Assembly (NCBI GenBank): GCA_038501195.1
Contig: JBBPUQ010000008.1
Span: 2,056,501-2,120,500 of the forward strand
Reading direction: 5' to 3'
DNA from: Nemania diffusa
Lineage: Eukaryota > Ascomycota > Sordariomycetes > Xylariales > Xylariaceae
Length of the DNA stretch: 64,000 nt
Position 1 is the first letter of the stretch. Every line of letters starts with the position of its first letter. This document shows, in pieces, positions 48,970 through 60,607 of the stretch. The notes below the pieces were generated by a model. It was not told where the DNA came from and searched no databases. It saw only the letters and a program-made list of their open reading frames with translations. The position numbers were made by a program, and so were the translations under genes.

Positions 48970-51717
48970 ATGGAGCCTCGAAGTGGGTTGCGACACTATA
49001 CGCGAGGATCGGTCCGGCCACCTCTCGATCATTACCAACACGATCTATTTGAAGTCGAGAGCTCGGACGAAGACGACGACGATATTCCAGCTAGCAAGCT
49101 GCCGAGTGTGTCACCCTCAAAGCGACCCTCCAGCTCCTCCAACCAAGCGAAGCGGTCCCTTTCCGATGTAGCCCAAGGCGGAATTGTCTTGTATCCTGGA
49201 TCTAAGAGGCAGAGGAACGGATACAACATGTTCCCAGCCTTGCGCGAACCCCTTCAAAATTCGACATTAAACTCCTCGCGTACCCCTATAGCCGCCGGCC
49301 AGACACCTTCCCGTACTGAGAGTCTTAGTCCGACCCCCGAAGACGATGTTTTTGAAGGATTAGTCGAAAGCGTGAACGGCGCAATCCGTCGCCAGGAAAC
49401 ACAATATTATTTAGAACAACGACTCTATCAGGAAGTGGCGCCAACTTCCCCTCCATTTAAAGAGGTCACTTCTGGGGAACTGGAAGGAGATGGATACTGT
49501 ATCGGAAATAATAGTTCTGGCCTGCCCCTAGCGATCCCGAATGGCACGAATGGGCGACTGCGCCAGAATGCGTCTACTGAGCCAATACCTACAAATGCTA
49601 CAGTGAACAGAGAAAACGAAGCAGAGAAGGATGTGAGACTGCGAGTGGATAATGTCTCCGCCTCCCTTCGCCTAGGTGACGTATGGGACATACCGAATTC
49701 GCCTGGGCAGCTGAGTGCGCAAGAGGAGCCTGCCGACAGTAGTAGCCAAATGCCACAGCCTATGAAGAAAAAAGAAAGGCTGCCTCAACTACCTAAATCT
49801 CCCGACAGAGCAGACTTGTTACCGAACGAGATACCATATACCGAGAAAAGGAAACGGGGAAGACCGAGAAAGAATTGGCCTCGGCTTTCCAATGAGACAG
49901 ATAGTGACTATATTATGCGCATCGCGAGGCTTCGGAAAATGCCAATACGTGGCGTATTAGGCCCAGATGCTCTGCTACCCCGGCAATTATCTCCAGCACT
50001 CATTGCGACCAGCCCAGTTCAGTCCATCGCCGCCAACCAGCCGGGTCCAGTTTATCAAGGCGATGATAGTCATATTTTGACCCAGAGTCAAAGACTTGAT
50101 CCCCCCCCACAGTCATGCATCCAACCTAAGGTTGAACCTGAGGAAGATGCAGCGCAGTGTATAAATCATGCAGAGCCAGTCGTTGGAGAGGCTGGCAATC
50201 AGCGAAACGGAGATTTTAGTCGACATGATGATGACTTGGCACAATACGAAGCTATCGAAGCGGATGACAATCAAAATATTGATCCTGGTGCTAATGAAGA
50301 CGGAAATCTCTCGGAATTTATTGACGGATTCGAGACTGACTCTGGAAGCGGCAGCATTGTAGATCCGTCAGAAGAGAGCTTTAAGCATGATGTAGCTGCT
50401 TTCAACGCTCGCCAGACCCGTCATGTTGGAGTTGAGGATTTCGAAGGTCCAGCTGACGACGATGTCTTAGCTGTTCGCCTTGACTACCAACCTCTTGGAC
50501 AACTCTGCAAGCTTTTAAGTGATGTATCTTGGGCTGGAGTAAAGGGTAGCTGGCAATGGCGTGATTTTGATTACGATGATGCGGAAACTAAGCCAGCACA
50601 AGCTCTCCTCCCGGTACTCGCAAAACTCGAAAGATTTTACCAAGCCTGTCCGAAGGCTCCTGATTTAAAGGAGCAGAACCAGTTTTTAAGGGAGCATGCA
50701 GATATGCTACGATACTATTTTCATAAGATCACAGTAGTAGTCGACCACATACGCACTTGCCGACTAGAGATTCCGGAGCACAACGAGGCAACTTACAACG
50801 CTAATAGTCGTAAACGTAAGAGGATGACACGAGATCTTGTGTTGTATATAATCCCGATGCTGGCTCAGTACGTATTCTGAATCCTTTGTTTGCTGATTTA
50901 GTAGTCTTTCTGTTCGCACATGCTACGTTTCTCTACATGTTCTAGAGACAAACAGGAGATAGGCAAAATCTTTATCGTAAGCCGTGTTTTCTAACCACTA
51001 ATTTTCTATAGTGTTTTCGCCTCTACGTGGGGCCTCGGCGGTAAAAAATGGCTTAAGGCATCGTTTACAAGTACTGCAGTTGAGCTTCTTAAGCGGGCGC
51101 TGGGCTGGATCATGGTACTCCATCCTCGTCTACTCGAGGAGCTGAAGCGATGTTCCCTTGAAGAAAACCCCGGAAAACCCGAAGGCCACCGTCTGCAACA
51201 AGCTTGGCAAAGACGGAATGTCAAGAGAGAAGAGATCGGACCTCTGCTTGATAATTTGTATCAAGTCATTGCAGCTGCACCGGATCAATTAGCTGAGGCA
51301 GAAATTCATGCTAGGGAGGAGTTGCAGCAACGCGAGCAGCAACTAAGACAAGAGAAATTGGATGATGAGGCGAGGCAAGCGTTAGTTGCAGAGCGAAAAA
51401 AGCGGTCTCTGCTATCCATTCATGGTATTCATTATCGCCTTGAGTCTTCAGCAACATCTTCTCGGCAGCCTTCCTCACGTTCATCAAGATCGGCTGAATG
51501 GTCGGTCGAGGAACAGAGGATACTGTTCTTGCGCATCCAGGCTTCATTTCCCGTTTGTCCAGATTTGAAAGATCTCTGTTTCGAATTGAACAAGACAGTT
51601 GCTCAGACGTTAGCTATGACAGAGGATATTCTTGGGAAGATGCTCGCGAAAGTACTAGTAGGCTATTCGCCGGAGGAACAAGCCGCGGAACTTCGTCGAA
51701 TCATGCACACCTCTTGA
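48970..51717 (+). CDS. Large nuclear-type protein with AT-hook
   Basis: Two exons (48970-50867, 51012-51717) join in frame into 867 aa, using the donor GTACGT. The ATG at 48970 is the first Met; an open frame further upstream begins with TTG. The N-terminal 280 residues are disordered and Ser/Pro/Glu-rich, with an acidic SSDEDDDD block. An AT-hook (KRGRPRKNW) lies at about 293-302, then DSDYIMRIARLRKM. Another acidic disordered stretch precedes a folded helical domain from about residue 495 (LDYQPLGQLCKLL onward) that crosses the intron. A charged coiled-coil and a C-terminal helical block (WSVEEQRILFLRIQ, SANT-like in look) end the protein. It is probably a chromatin or kinetochore protein, but I cannot name it. 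Confidence 0.85.
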
Positions 51718-52177
51718 GTGGCGGGATTGTAGGTAATCGATGTTGGTATTGGCCTATGGCGTTTTGCGATGTATTGTGGTTTTTATAAGATACCCCCTTT
51801 AGGCGTTGGTAGTGGTGCGATAAATTTTCGAGGTAGCGTATAGGTTTACATATGCCTAATATGCGATAGTAGGAGACAGAAACACATACATCAAGTCTAC
51901 CTGGGCTTACAGCTACATCAATTACCACATTCCATACTTTTGATTTAAATGGATAGTAGAACCGGTACTCATTTTGATTGGGCTTTGACTGACCGGAGCC
52001 CAAGTCACCGATAGGTAGGCGATCTGAGATGGCATAACCCGGTGTACACTCGTGTGCCCTGAGTGAGATGTCAATGACTGGATCTATCTCTAGCACACCT
52101 CACGGTTTACCTAATTTTACTTTTTACATACTTGATATCTGTTCCTTATACTGCAAGGTACCTTACCAGCCAGACTA
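51718..52177. other. Intergenic
   Basis: 3' flank of the AT-hook gene up to the MITE at 52178. No gene seen. Confidence 0.5.
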
Positions 52178-52723
52178 CCTTAGGGCGCCACCCCAGCGTA
52201 TAAAAACAAACGTAAGCACTGTTTTGAAATATAGCTAAAGTGTGGTAAAACCGGATCATTGCGTCAGCCAAGTGAAATTTTCAAATAATAATATATATTA
52301 TTTTTAAAAAAAATTTATTTAATTTTTATAAATAATAATTAAATAAAAATATTTTAAAATATTAAATTTTAAATTATATAATAATTATTTATTTAAAATA
52401 TAATAAATTAAATATATTTAAATTAATAAAATTAACTTTATTTTATAATATTTATTATTATTTATTTTATATATAAAAAATATATTATATATTATATATA
52501 TTATTTTATATTTTTATTTTATTTTTATTTTTTTATATAATAAATTTTGAAATAAAAAAATCATTTTGAGCTTAGCATGCATGTTGGTTCACTATTTTCA
52601 TGTTACATGCTTACTAATTTTTCTAGCTTAACACCTTTCTCTCCACCTGTTGGCCGTACTATATTTTTAAGCCTGAACAGCGATCTAACCACAATTTTCC
52701 TACGCTGGGCTGGCGCCCTAAGG
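52178..52723. mobile_element. 546-bp MITE-like element with AT-rich core and TA flanks
   Basis: The left end CCTTAGGGCGCCACCCCAGC and the right end GCTGGGCTGGCGCCCTAAGG are inverted copies. The two ends are flanked by TA (52176-52177 and 52724-52725), the target duplication expected of Tc1/mariner-type elements. The core 52286-52560 is almost pure A and T, and a weaker inverted similarity extends inward from both ends. There is no coding capacity. Confidence 0.75.
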
Positions 52724-53965
52724 TACCTTACAGTACCCTCTACGGGAGTATAGGTATCTACTAGATACTTATATAGCTAGACTATGTAGGTTCTAGGTAG
52801 GTTCTTGGTAGGTTTTCCCCGCCAACTTCCGTGTTTCGTTAGCATCCATGGTGGGGTACAGTACCTAGATGTGCACTACTGAGTTTTAGTGTTCGTTCGA
52901 ATCCGCTATCTAATTAAACTCATCCCACGCTCATCGACCTGTCGTGGGCTACGTTGGGTAGCACGAGTCTGCACGAGGTACCCGGAGAGCCACGCTATTG
53001 AGGCGAGGACCCTGTACAGTACATACTGTAAGGCGCTGTGATGGTCGAGCTCTATCAGCGACTTGCCCCAACACGGGCTAGTTTCCAGAGCGGTTCAATC
53101 ACCGGTGGGCTGTTTTTGTGGCACCCGGCTCAGTTCTTTCCTAATGTAGCTCCGACTCCTGGCCCAACCAACCCCGTCCTATCTAAGTAATGAAGTGACA
53201 TTGTTTTTCTCGCGGTAGGCAAGTACACTTGTAAATATCCCCTTTTTTTCTCCCAATTCGCGAATGAGGATAGGTAGTACTCTGCACGTGCAGGCAAACA
53301 CCCGCATCGCATCTTCTAGCAGGATTGGCTGTAGCCTGTCGTTTTCAGCGTGTTTCATCGCCGGCGTCAAGCTTCTGCGGCCTATCATTTTGGAGGCTGC
53401 CTACTGGGAGTCAATCTTACCTTAATTATCCCTTCTCCGTTCGCCAGTCGCCTCCAAGCAAAGCGGCAGCGCATACGCATAGAGCAGGAATTGCTCGGCA
53501 CAGGGGCCGACAACAGCAGCAGGAGGGCTTGGAGATCACGCAGGGAGCTCTAACAGGTCAGTGACTACGCATCTCAAGCACGCCCACCGTGCCATATCAC
53601 AAGGAAACCCGAACCCCCCTTTGTGACGTGTCGCAACCTGCATCATGGGATAATAGCTGCTTGTGATATAATTTGTTGCTGTGCATACCCCCCTGGACTC
53701 TGGGCTCTGGATTCTGGATTTAGGATTTGGGATTTATGCGACATCTGATTCTGCAAGACCTCTCTTTCTTCCTCCCTAATTGCCTGCCTGTGCGCATCCA
53801 GTCCTGCCCGGCAACCAGGGCAAAACAGAGCAAACCATCGAGAGCTAACGTGGAAGCATATTCTTAGTGCCATTGACGCCTACCGACCCCTAGTCTCTTT
53901 GCCGCCCACGCGACTTGATCTCTCATCCCTAATCCGCCACCCCGCCAACTACTACCATTCCTACC
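52724..53965. other. Promoter region of the coiled-coil gene, intergenic
   Basis: Contains several short open frames with no domain. The last 300 bases are C/T-rich and are probably the leader of the coiled-coil gene. Confidence 0.5.
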
Positions 53966-56900
53966 ATGTCTGACGTTGAGGGGTTCGAGGTCGTCCAGCA
54001 CGACGAGTCTCTCCTCTCGGGTGAGGAGATGACGGGCACTAACAGCACTGCCGCCGCATCACCCAAGTCCGCGGCGAAGTCGCCCGCCTCTTCAACCAAG
54101 ACCGGAAGCTCCACAGCCGCAAAACGGCCGGGCACTACCCCAACCGCCGTTCGTCGACCGGGCGCCACCTCCACTACCGCCGCTAAAACAACCACAAGTG
54201 CTACTTCGCGCGCCGGTAGTACCCTGAGCAAACCACCTACGCGTCCTCCTGCAGGGGTAACCGTCAAGAAGCCCGTCAGTGCCACCTCGACCACAAATCA
54301 TCGATCACAGCCTTCTGTAGCAGATGACGAGAAGAAGAAGTCAACTATGACATCCGCCGCGCGACGAGCATCAGTTGTACCGGGCGGGCTAACCTCGTCT
54401 CCGTCCAAGACAGCTACGAGGCCCACCGCGGCCTCGACTACGTCTACTCTTAGGAAACCCTCTGGTACGACAACCAGCGGTACACCTCGAGCTACCACTA
54501 CAACTCGGGCAGCAGCTCCTGCTGGTACCATCAATTCCCGCACAGCCGCAGGTTCCGGTACAAGGACAAGTGCCACTGGTGTTGGATCTGACGTAAAGAA
54601 GCGCGTTTCTAGCCTAACGGGGTCTCCTACTGCTTCTACACGACATGCCCCTCGCCCCTCTACTTCTTCTAGCTCGGGGACGGCTACGAAAGAAGCCGAT
54701 GAGCTTAAAGCCAAACTTGCTGAGAAGGAGTCCGAGGTCGAAGCTCTGAAGGAGCAGGTGTCAACGTCAGAAGTGAAAATAGCTGAATTGGAAGCTCAAA
54801 TTACTGCTGGCGTTGATAGTATGCAAAGCGCACAAGATTCTTTACGCGAAGGCCATGAAGAGCTCTTAGAAACTCTAAAGACTACTCATGCGACAGAAAA
54901 GGAGACGCTTGGGACCCAGGTCTCCGAAGCTCTTGCGAAACTAAAGACGGCTGAGGAAGCGCTCGAGAACTATAAAGCTCAACTTGCCGAGCTGACGAGT
55001 GCTCAAGAAGCGAAAGACGTTTCGATTGACAGTCTGCAAACGAAACTCGAGTCGCTTGAACTAGATAAGGATGCTACATCTAAGGATCTTGAAGCTGCAC
55101 TAGCCAAAGCAACAGAGGAACATGCTACTAAGCTAGAAAACTTACAAAAAACCTTGGAAGAGCAACAACAAACTGCAATTGAAGCTTTGAAAGTAACCCA
55201 CGCTGCGGAGCTTGAACAGGGCAAGGCGTCTTTTGGTGACCATGAAAAGGCACTTCAGGATCTAAAAGCAGCTAATGAGGCTCTACAAACCCAGATCGAT
55301 GAGTTAGCTGCATCAGGAGAAAGCGCAGGGGAGGCTAGTGCTTCGAAGATCTCTGCTTTGGAAGCCGAACTTGCAGAGCTAAAAACGAGTGCTGAGCAGG
55401 ACAAGGCTGCCCTTGCTGCTGCCCAAGCTGAAGTTGAAGAGCTGAAGATACGATTAACGGATTCCTTGGCTCTTGTTGATGCTACCAAAGAGGAACTAGC
55501 TACATTTAAGTCGGATTTCACTACCATGCAACAAGAGCTCGCTCAGGCTAAGACAGATGTGTCATCTAGCTCTGCTCTTGCTACACAGATCCAAGAAATG
55601 GAGGAGAGACATGAAAGACTCAAGCAGGAGCACGAATCCTCCACGGAAACGCATAAAAATCAACTGAGACAGATCTCGAAGGACTACGAGGATGAGATTG
55701 AAAGCCTCAAAGGGGATGCTTTTTTCAAGCGCAAATTCCACGTTCTTGAGGAGGAGCACACGGAGCTTCAAACAAAATTTGACGAACTAACTAATTCACA
55801 CAACAAAGCAAGCGAAGCCCACACTGAAGAGTTGCAAGCTGCAAAGGCTGAGCATGCGGCTACTGTTCTTGCTTTGACGGAAAAAGAAGGCGAGCACCAG
55901 CGAGCTCTTGACGCCCTCCAGGCAAATTACGCCATGGAGTTGGAGAGTGCGAAGAGCGGTGCTTCTGCTGACAAGACGGCTCATCTTGAGGCCCTTGAGT
56001 CACTCAAATCTAGCCATGCTAAACAGATTGAGATTACCAAAGCGGAGAGCGACGCCACCCTGGCGGCAGAGCTAGAAGCCTTGAAAGCATTCCACACCCA
56101 AGATCTACAAAGCCAAATAGATGCGTTGAAAGCAGCACATGATAGCGAGCTACAGGCAAAGGGCGAAGAGTCAGAAGGGCTAAAGGCAGCCCACGCTGAA
56201 GAACTCCTAGCTCAAGCAGAGGCTTTAAAGGCAGCACATGCTGATGCAGTGGACGTTCAAAAGGCAGAGGCAGATGCAGCCATTGCCGAATTGAAGACCG
56301 TTCACGCCCAAGAGCTTTCGGGCAAGCAATCAGATGATGATGCTCTTCATGCTCAACTAGAGGCAATGAAGCAAGCCATCGAGGATGCACAAGCAGAGCT
56401 TGAAAAAGCGAAAGAAGAGCACGTGGCAAGTATCAGTGCGCTCAAGAAGGAAAGCGATGATGCCCACTCCGCTGAGGTGGAAAAGCTGATAACTATGCAA
56501 TCTGAAGCTGTAGAGGCAGCTAAGAGCGATGCTCTGGCCTCACATAAGAGCGCCATTGACGCACTCGAAGTTAAACACTCCCAAGTCATCGAAGAGCTGG
56601 TAAAGAGCCATGATAGCAACCTGTCTGCTGAGTTAGAGAAGTTACTTTCCATGCAATCTGAGGCAGCCGAGGCAGCCAAGAGTGAGGCATCCTCTGCTCA
56701 GAAACATGCAATCGAAGCACTAGAAACTAAGCATGCAGCTATGATTGAGGCTATAACTCAAGACTTCGAAAGCAAGCTAGCCACTGCAACTTCAGACACA
56801 GCTCAGCACCAAGCGTCTGCTTCAGAATTAGAGACTGCTTTAGTTGCTGCAAAGGAGGCCTTGGCCACAGCTCACTCTAAAATCGAAAGTCTAGAAATTG

Positions 56901-58022
56901 AATTTGCAGACATTAAGTCGAAGAGTGACGAATCCCTCGCGAAGGCACAGGATGCCTCTGAACAGCTTCATCAGCAGCTTGCAGAAACTAAAATGCAGAA
57001 TGTTGAATTAATGGCTGAACTCGACGCTGTCAAGAATCAGAAGCCAGACACATCCGTTGCCGATGCTCTCAAGGCAGAATTGGAAGAGTTGAAGAAGAAG
57101 CATGCCGACGATGTTGCCCAGGCAGAGGCGTCGTCAGCGAAGACACTCGGTGATCTAGATGCCCTGCAGAAGGAGCTTGATGCCAAGAACAGCGATCTTG
57201 AGTCTTTAAGATCGCAGTTGGAAGCAACCAAGGAAGATACCCTCATCGCACAGAAGGATCTCGAAGCACACCAAAACGATACAACAGCGAAGATCAAGAG
57301 CCAAGAAGCTGATTACAAAGACATGTACGAGAACTTTACGAACATGGTTGAAGAGGAGCAGAAGAAGAGAGCAGCAGCGGAAAAGGAAGCCAACGACATC
57401 AAGTCTAGATTTGCAGAGATGGAAGCTCAACTCAAAGTCAAGGATGCAGAAATTGTGGAAGCCAAGGTTTGTATATCCGCCCTTTCTCTACGATCAAGAC
57501 CATTAACGGATTAGCAGGCGGCGGCTGCGGCTGCGGCAACTGGGGCCAAGAAGGGACTATCTGCCAGCCGATTTGCAAATAACGATGCTGACGACAACAA
57601 GGCGGACGAAGACAGTGCCGAATCAGAGGCCTCCGCGGGTGCAGGTGAGGAGTCAGATCATTCGTCGGCAGCGATGAGTGCGGTGCGCAAACCCTCATGT
57701 TCGCCCCTCGATTGCAAGTTGCAATCATACGCTCACCTCCAACTTTCATATCCCTAATCACTAGCTCGTTCCGATTGAAGACGATTACTGACTAATATTC
57801 TCATTAGCTCGCTCAAGTTAACTTGTCCCTCAAAGGCCTACAGGCCATTGACGATGATATGAGGGACCGCAATCTGCGGTAAGTAGAATCTGTGTTATCA
57901 GCAAGCTAGTAGTGAACAGCATATTACTACGCGAATAGTCTAAATAAATTTCCATGAGAACGAACTAACGTCTGGCGTATAGCATGCTCAAGTCAATGAC
58001 GGATGTGAGACAAACCTCGTAG
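53966..58022 (+). CDS. Long coiled-coil protein with basic Ser/Thr-rich N-terminus
   Basis: Four exons join in frame into 1258 aa: 53966-57466, 57518-57682, 57808-57878, 57983-58022. Residues 1 to about 235 are disordered, rich in Thr/Ser/Ala/Pro and positively charged, as in microtubule- or DNA-associated proteins. Residues about 240-1170 are an almost continuous coiled coil with Ala/Glu/Lys heptads. Within it, two about 55-residue repeats occur around 56469-56765, with the shared block MQSEA-EAAKS, and several LKAAHA-type repeats lie just before. After the introns come an Ala run, an acidic segment and a short helical end (VNLSLKGLQAIDDDMRDR). It is probably structural or cytoskeletal; the family cannot be named from this view. 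Confidence 0.9.
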
Positions 58023-58908
58023 TAGATAAATCCTAGTACGGCTTTGTCAAGTGTATCTATCGACGTTAGCCTCCAAGTTGTATTGTCCACCCCTACCAGC
58101 AGACTGGCGCTATGCAACATGTTTGGAAGCAACTTGGGTTCGCCTTTAGACTCGGTGCCGAGTCTATTCCCGCGTCGCCAACTTGCTAAACCTGGGATTT
58201 GTTCGGGCATTTGGTGGCTGTCATATGAGGATATGTTGCTGAGTGATGAAGTGGATATCTCCTTTTTCCCCAAGTTGTGGAAATGTATCTAGTGTACTTC
58301 TCCAAGAGAATCGTGACTATCTTCCCTGGTTACTAAAGACCAGTTGGTTGGTGTACTTCTCTTGTCTTGTTTAATTGGTAATGGACGATACCCCCCAGTT
58401 CCCTTTCCAGCACCTAAGCAATTTAATGTGAGATAGCATCTCTGTTGATTCACGATAGTCTGCCTGATGGAGGGCTTAATCCTAAACAGAAGAACATATC
58501 ATGGTTTCATATCCTGACACGTTAGTACCTTGATTTCATTAGTTTTCACTAGCTCTTGGACCGACATAGTCCATGACTTATTTATCTACCTCTATCTTCG
58601 CGAACTATGAAGTACTAGCCAGGGCCGGTTTCCATGTGAGGGGTACGGCCTTGAGATATCAACGATTGAATCCGGAGCGCGGCGGGAACGCGGGGGCGGG
58701 TCTGTTACCGGGTGGAGAGTACCTAGATAGATAGTGTAGTCTGCATTATAAGCTCCACTACGCTACTTCTGTATAATTGACCACTGCGTCGAAATCTGTG
58801 TTAGGGAAGTATAAAGGCTATTTTTGCTTTTTACTAGCCGACCGTAGAAGTCATTAGAAATCGTCACTATTATATACAGCATTAGGAAAACGCTCTCGTT
58901 TAGTCGCC
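58023..58908. other. Intergenic
   Basis: Between the coiled-coil gene and the oxidase gene. No gene, RNA or repeat seen. Confidence 0.5.
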
Positions 58909-60607
58909 ATGACCGGCGAAGACCAGCCACTGACGCCGACTTATATCTTGACTCGGGACGCCGGCGATCCGAAGGCGTTCAGCGAGGCAGTATGGGGCCG
59001 AGTCTTTAACCGTCGGCGAGACACGAGCCGAGTTCCCAGAGCGGTTGTCCAGGCTTCGTGTGTCGCCCACGTGAGGGAGGCGGTCGAGCTGGCTAGTCGC
59101 CAGCAATGCCGCGTCTCGGTGCGGAGCGGCGGACACAGCTGGGCCGCGTGGAGCGTGCGGCAGGACGCGGTACTCGTGGACCTGGGCGGGCTGCGGCACA
59201 TGGCGTACGATAGGCGGACGAAGATTGTGTCGTGCTCGCCGAGCGCTACGGGCGAGCAGGTGAATCAGTTATTGAGAGATGAGGGGAGGATGTTTGCTGG
59301 GGGTCACTGTCCTGATGTTGGGTTGGGTGGTTTCCTACTTCAGGGAGGTAGTAAGTACTGTCGATGCCATATCCTGATTGTTTCGGCGATTTGCGAGGTA
59401 TCAACATTTTCACACTGCCGAAACACTAGATACTGTATTCATAATGGCGATGGCTGACTCTTGGTGTTGCAGTGGGCTGGAATTGTAAGGTGAGGAATGG
59501 TAGATGGGAGCATGAACTAGACGACGATCACTGATTTGCATATTATTCAGAACTGGGGCTGGGCTTGTGAGTCTATCGTCGGTATCGATGTTGTGACTGC
59601 GGATGCAAAAGAGCTTCACTGTAGCAATGCTGAGAACTCCGACCTGTTCTGGGCTGTGAGAGGCGCTGGGCCAGGTAGGTTATTGACTCGGCATTTGGCT
59701 AGGGTTAGATACTGATACGCTTAGGATTCCCGGCTATTATTACGAGTTTCCATCTCCTAACGCGACCTCTACTTCAGATGTATAATTCCGTCTATATATA
59801 CCCAAAGTCTATGTTCCGTACTGTCTTACAATGGGTCATCGATGTGAGTTTCTATGATCAGAACAACTAGTGCCGACGTCTTACTATGGCCCCTAGACAT
59901 GTCCTACTGCGGACACAGATACCGAGATCGTGTGTCTTGCGAAGCACACAGCGGATGGGAATGACATAGAGATTATAGCCGGCTTCCTCTCATTCAAACC
60001 AAGCAAAGAGGAGGCCGAAAAAGCCATGCGACGAGTTCACGAGAGTAGGCCACTAGGGGCCAAGATAGAGGTCTTCTGCGACCCAACTGATTTCGCATGC
60101 CAGTATGCAGGGCAGCGGGAGGAGCAACCTACGGGGTATCGATTCTGCAGCGACAACGTGTATATCAACAACGAAGCCGACGTGCCCGGCGTGCTGGAAA
60201 CAGCGTTCACCACCCTACCGACGCAGAAATCATTCGTGCTCTACTTCGCCATGAACCCAACCTCGCGCCGGCCGCTGCCAGATATGGCGCACAGCATGCA
60301 GTCCGACCACTACCTCGCCGTGTACACGATATGGGACAGCGCCGCCGACGACGCGCGGTGCACGGGCTGGGTCCGCGACGTCATAGAGGGCATGGAACGG
60401 CACAGCGTCGGCAGCTATATGGGCGATGCGGACTTTCAAGAGCGCACGACCAGGTTCTGGAGTCAGGAGAATGGCGAGAGACTGCGGGAGGTCAGAAAGA
60501 AATGGGATCCGGAAGGGCGCGTTTGTGGGTATCTGGATGCCGGTGATAGGAGCGGTGTTGAAGGGCTGAAGAATGAGTTCGAGTGGGCAGATAGGGCGGA
60601 TGAGTAG
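58909..60607 (+). CDS. BBE-type FAD-linked oxidoreductase
   Basis: Five exons join in frame into 470 aa: 58909-59350, 59473-59489, 59551-59674, 59725-59843, 59897-60607. The FAD_binding_4 domain shows RSGGHSW (72-78, with His77 for covalent FAD) and GGHCPDVGLGGFLLQGGMGW, with Cys134 as a second attachment, the bicovalent BBE pattern. NWGWACESIVGIDVVTAD and DLFWAVRGAGPGF follow. The substrate-binding half has the YINNEAD region typical of the BBE C-terminus. The second exon is just 17 nt (the GWNCK stretch). No signal peptide is apparent, so it is probably intracellular. Such enzymes oxidise alcohols, sugars or secondary-metabolite intermediates; the substrate is unknown. Confidence 0.93.

Noticed and set aside
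53929..54714. Minus-strand open frames under the coiled-coil gene start
   Set aside because: Gly/Val/Ala-rich complements of the Thr/Ser/Ala-rich coding sequence; the plus-strand gene with its in-frame exons explains the region.
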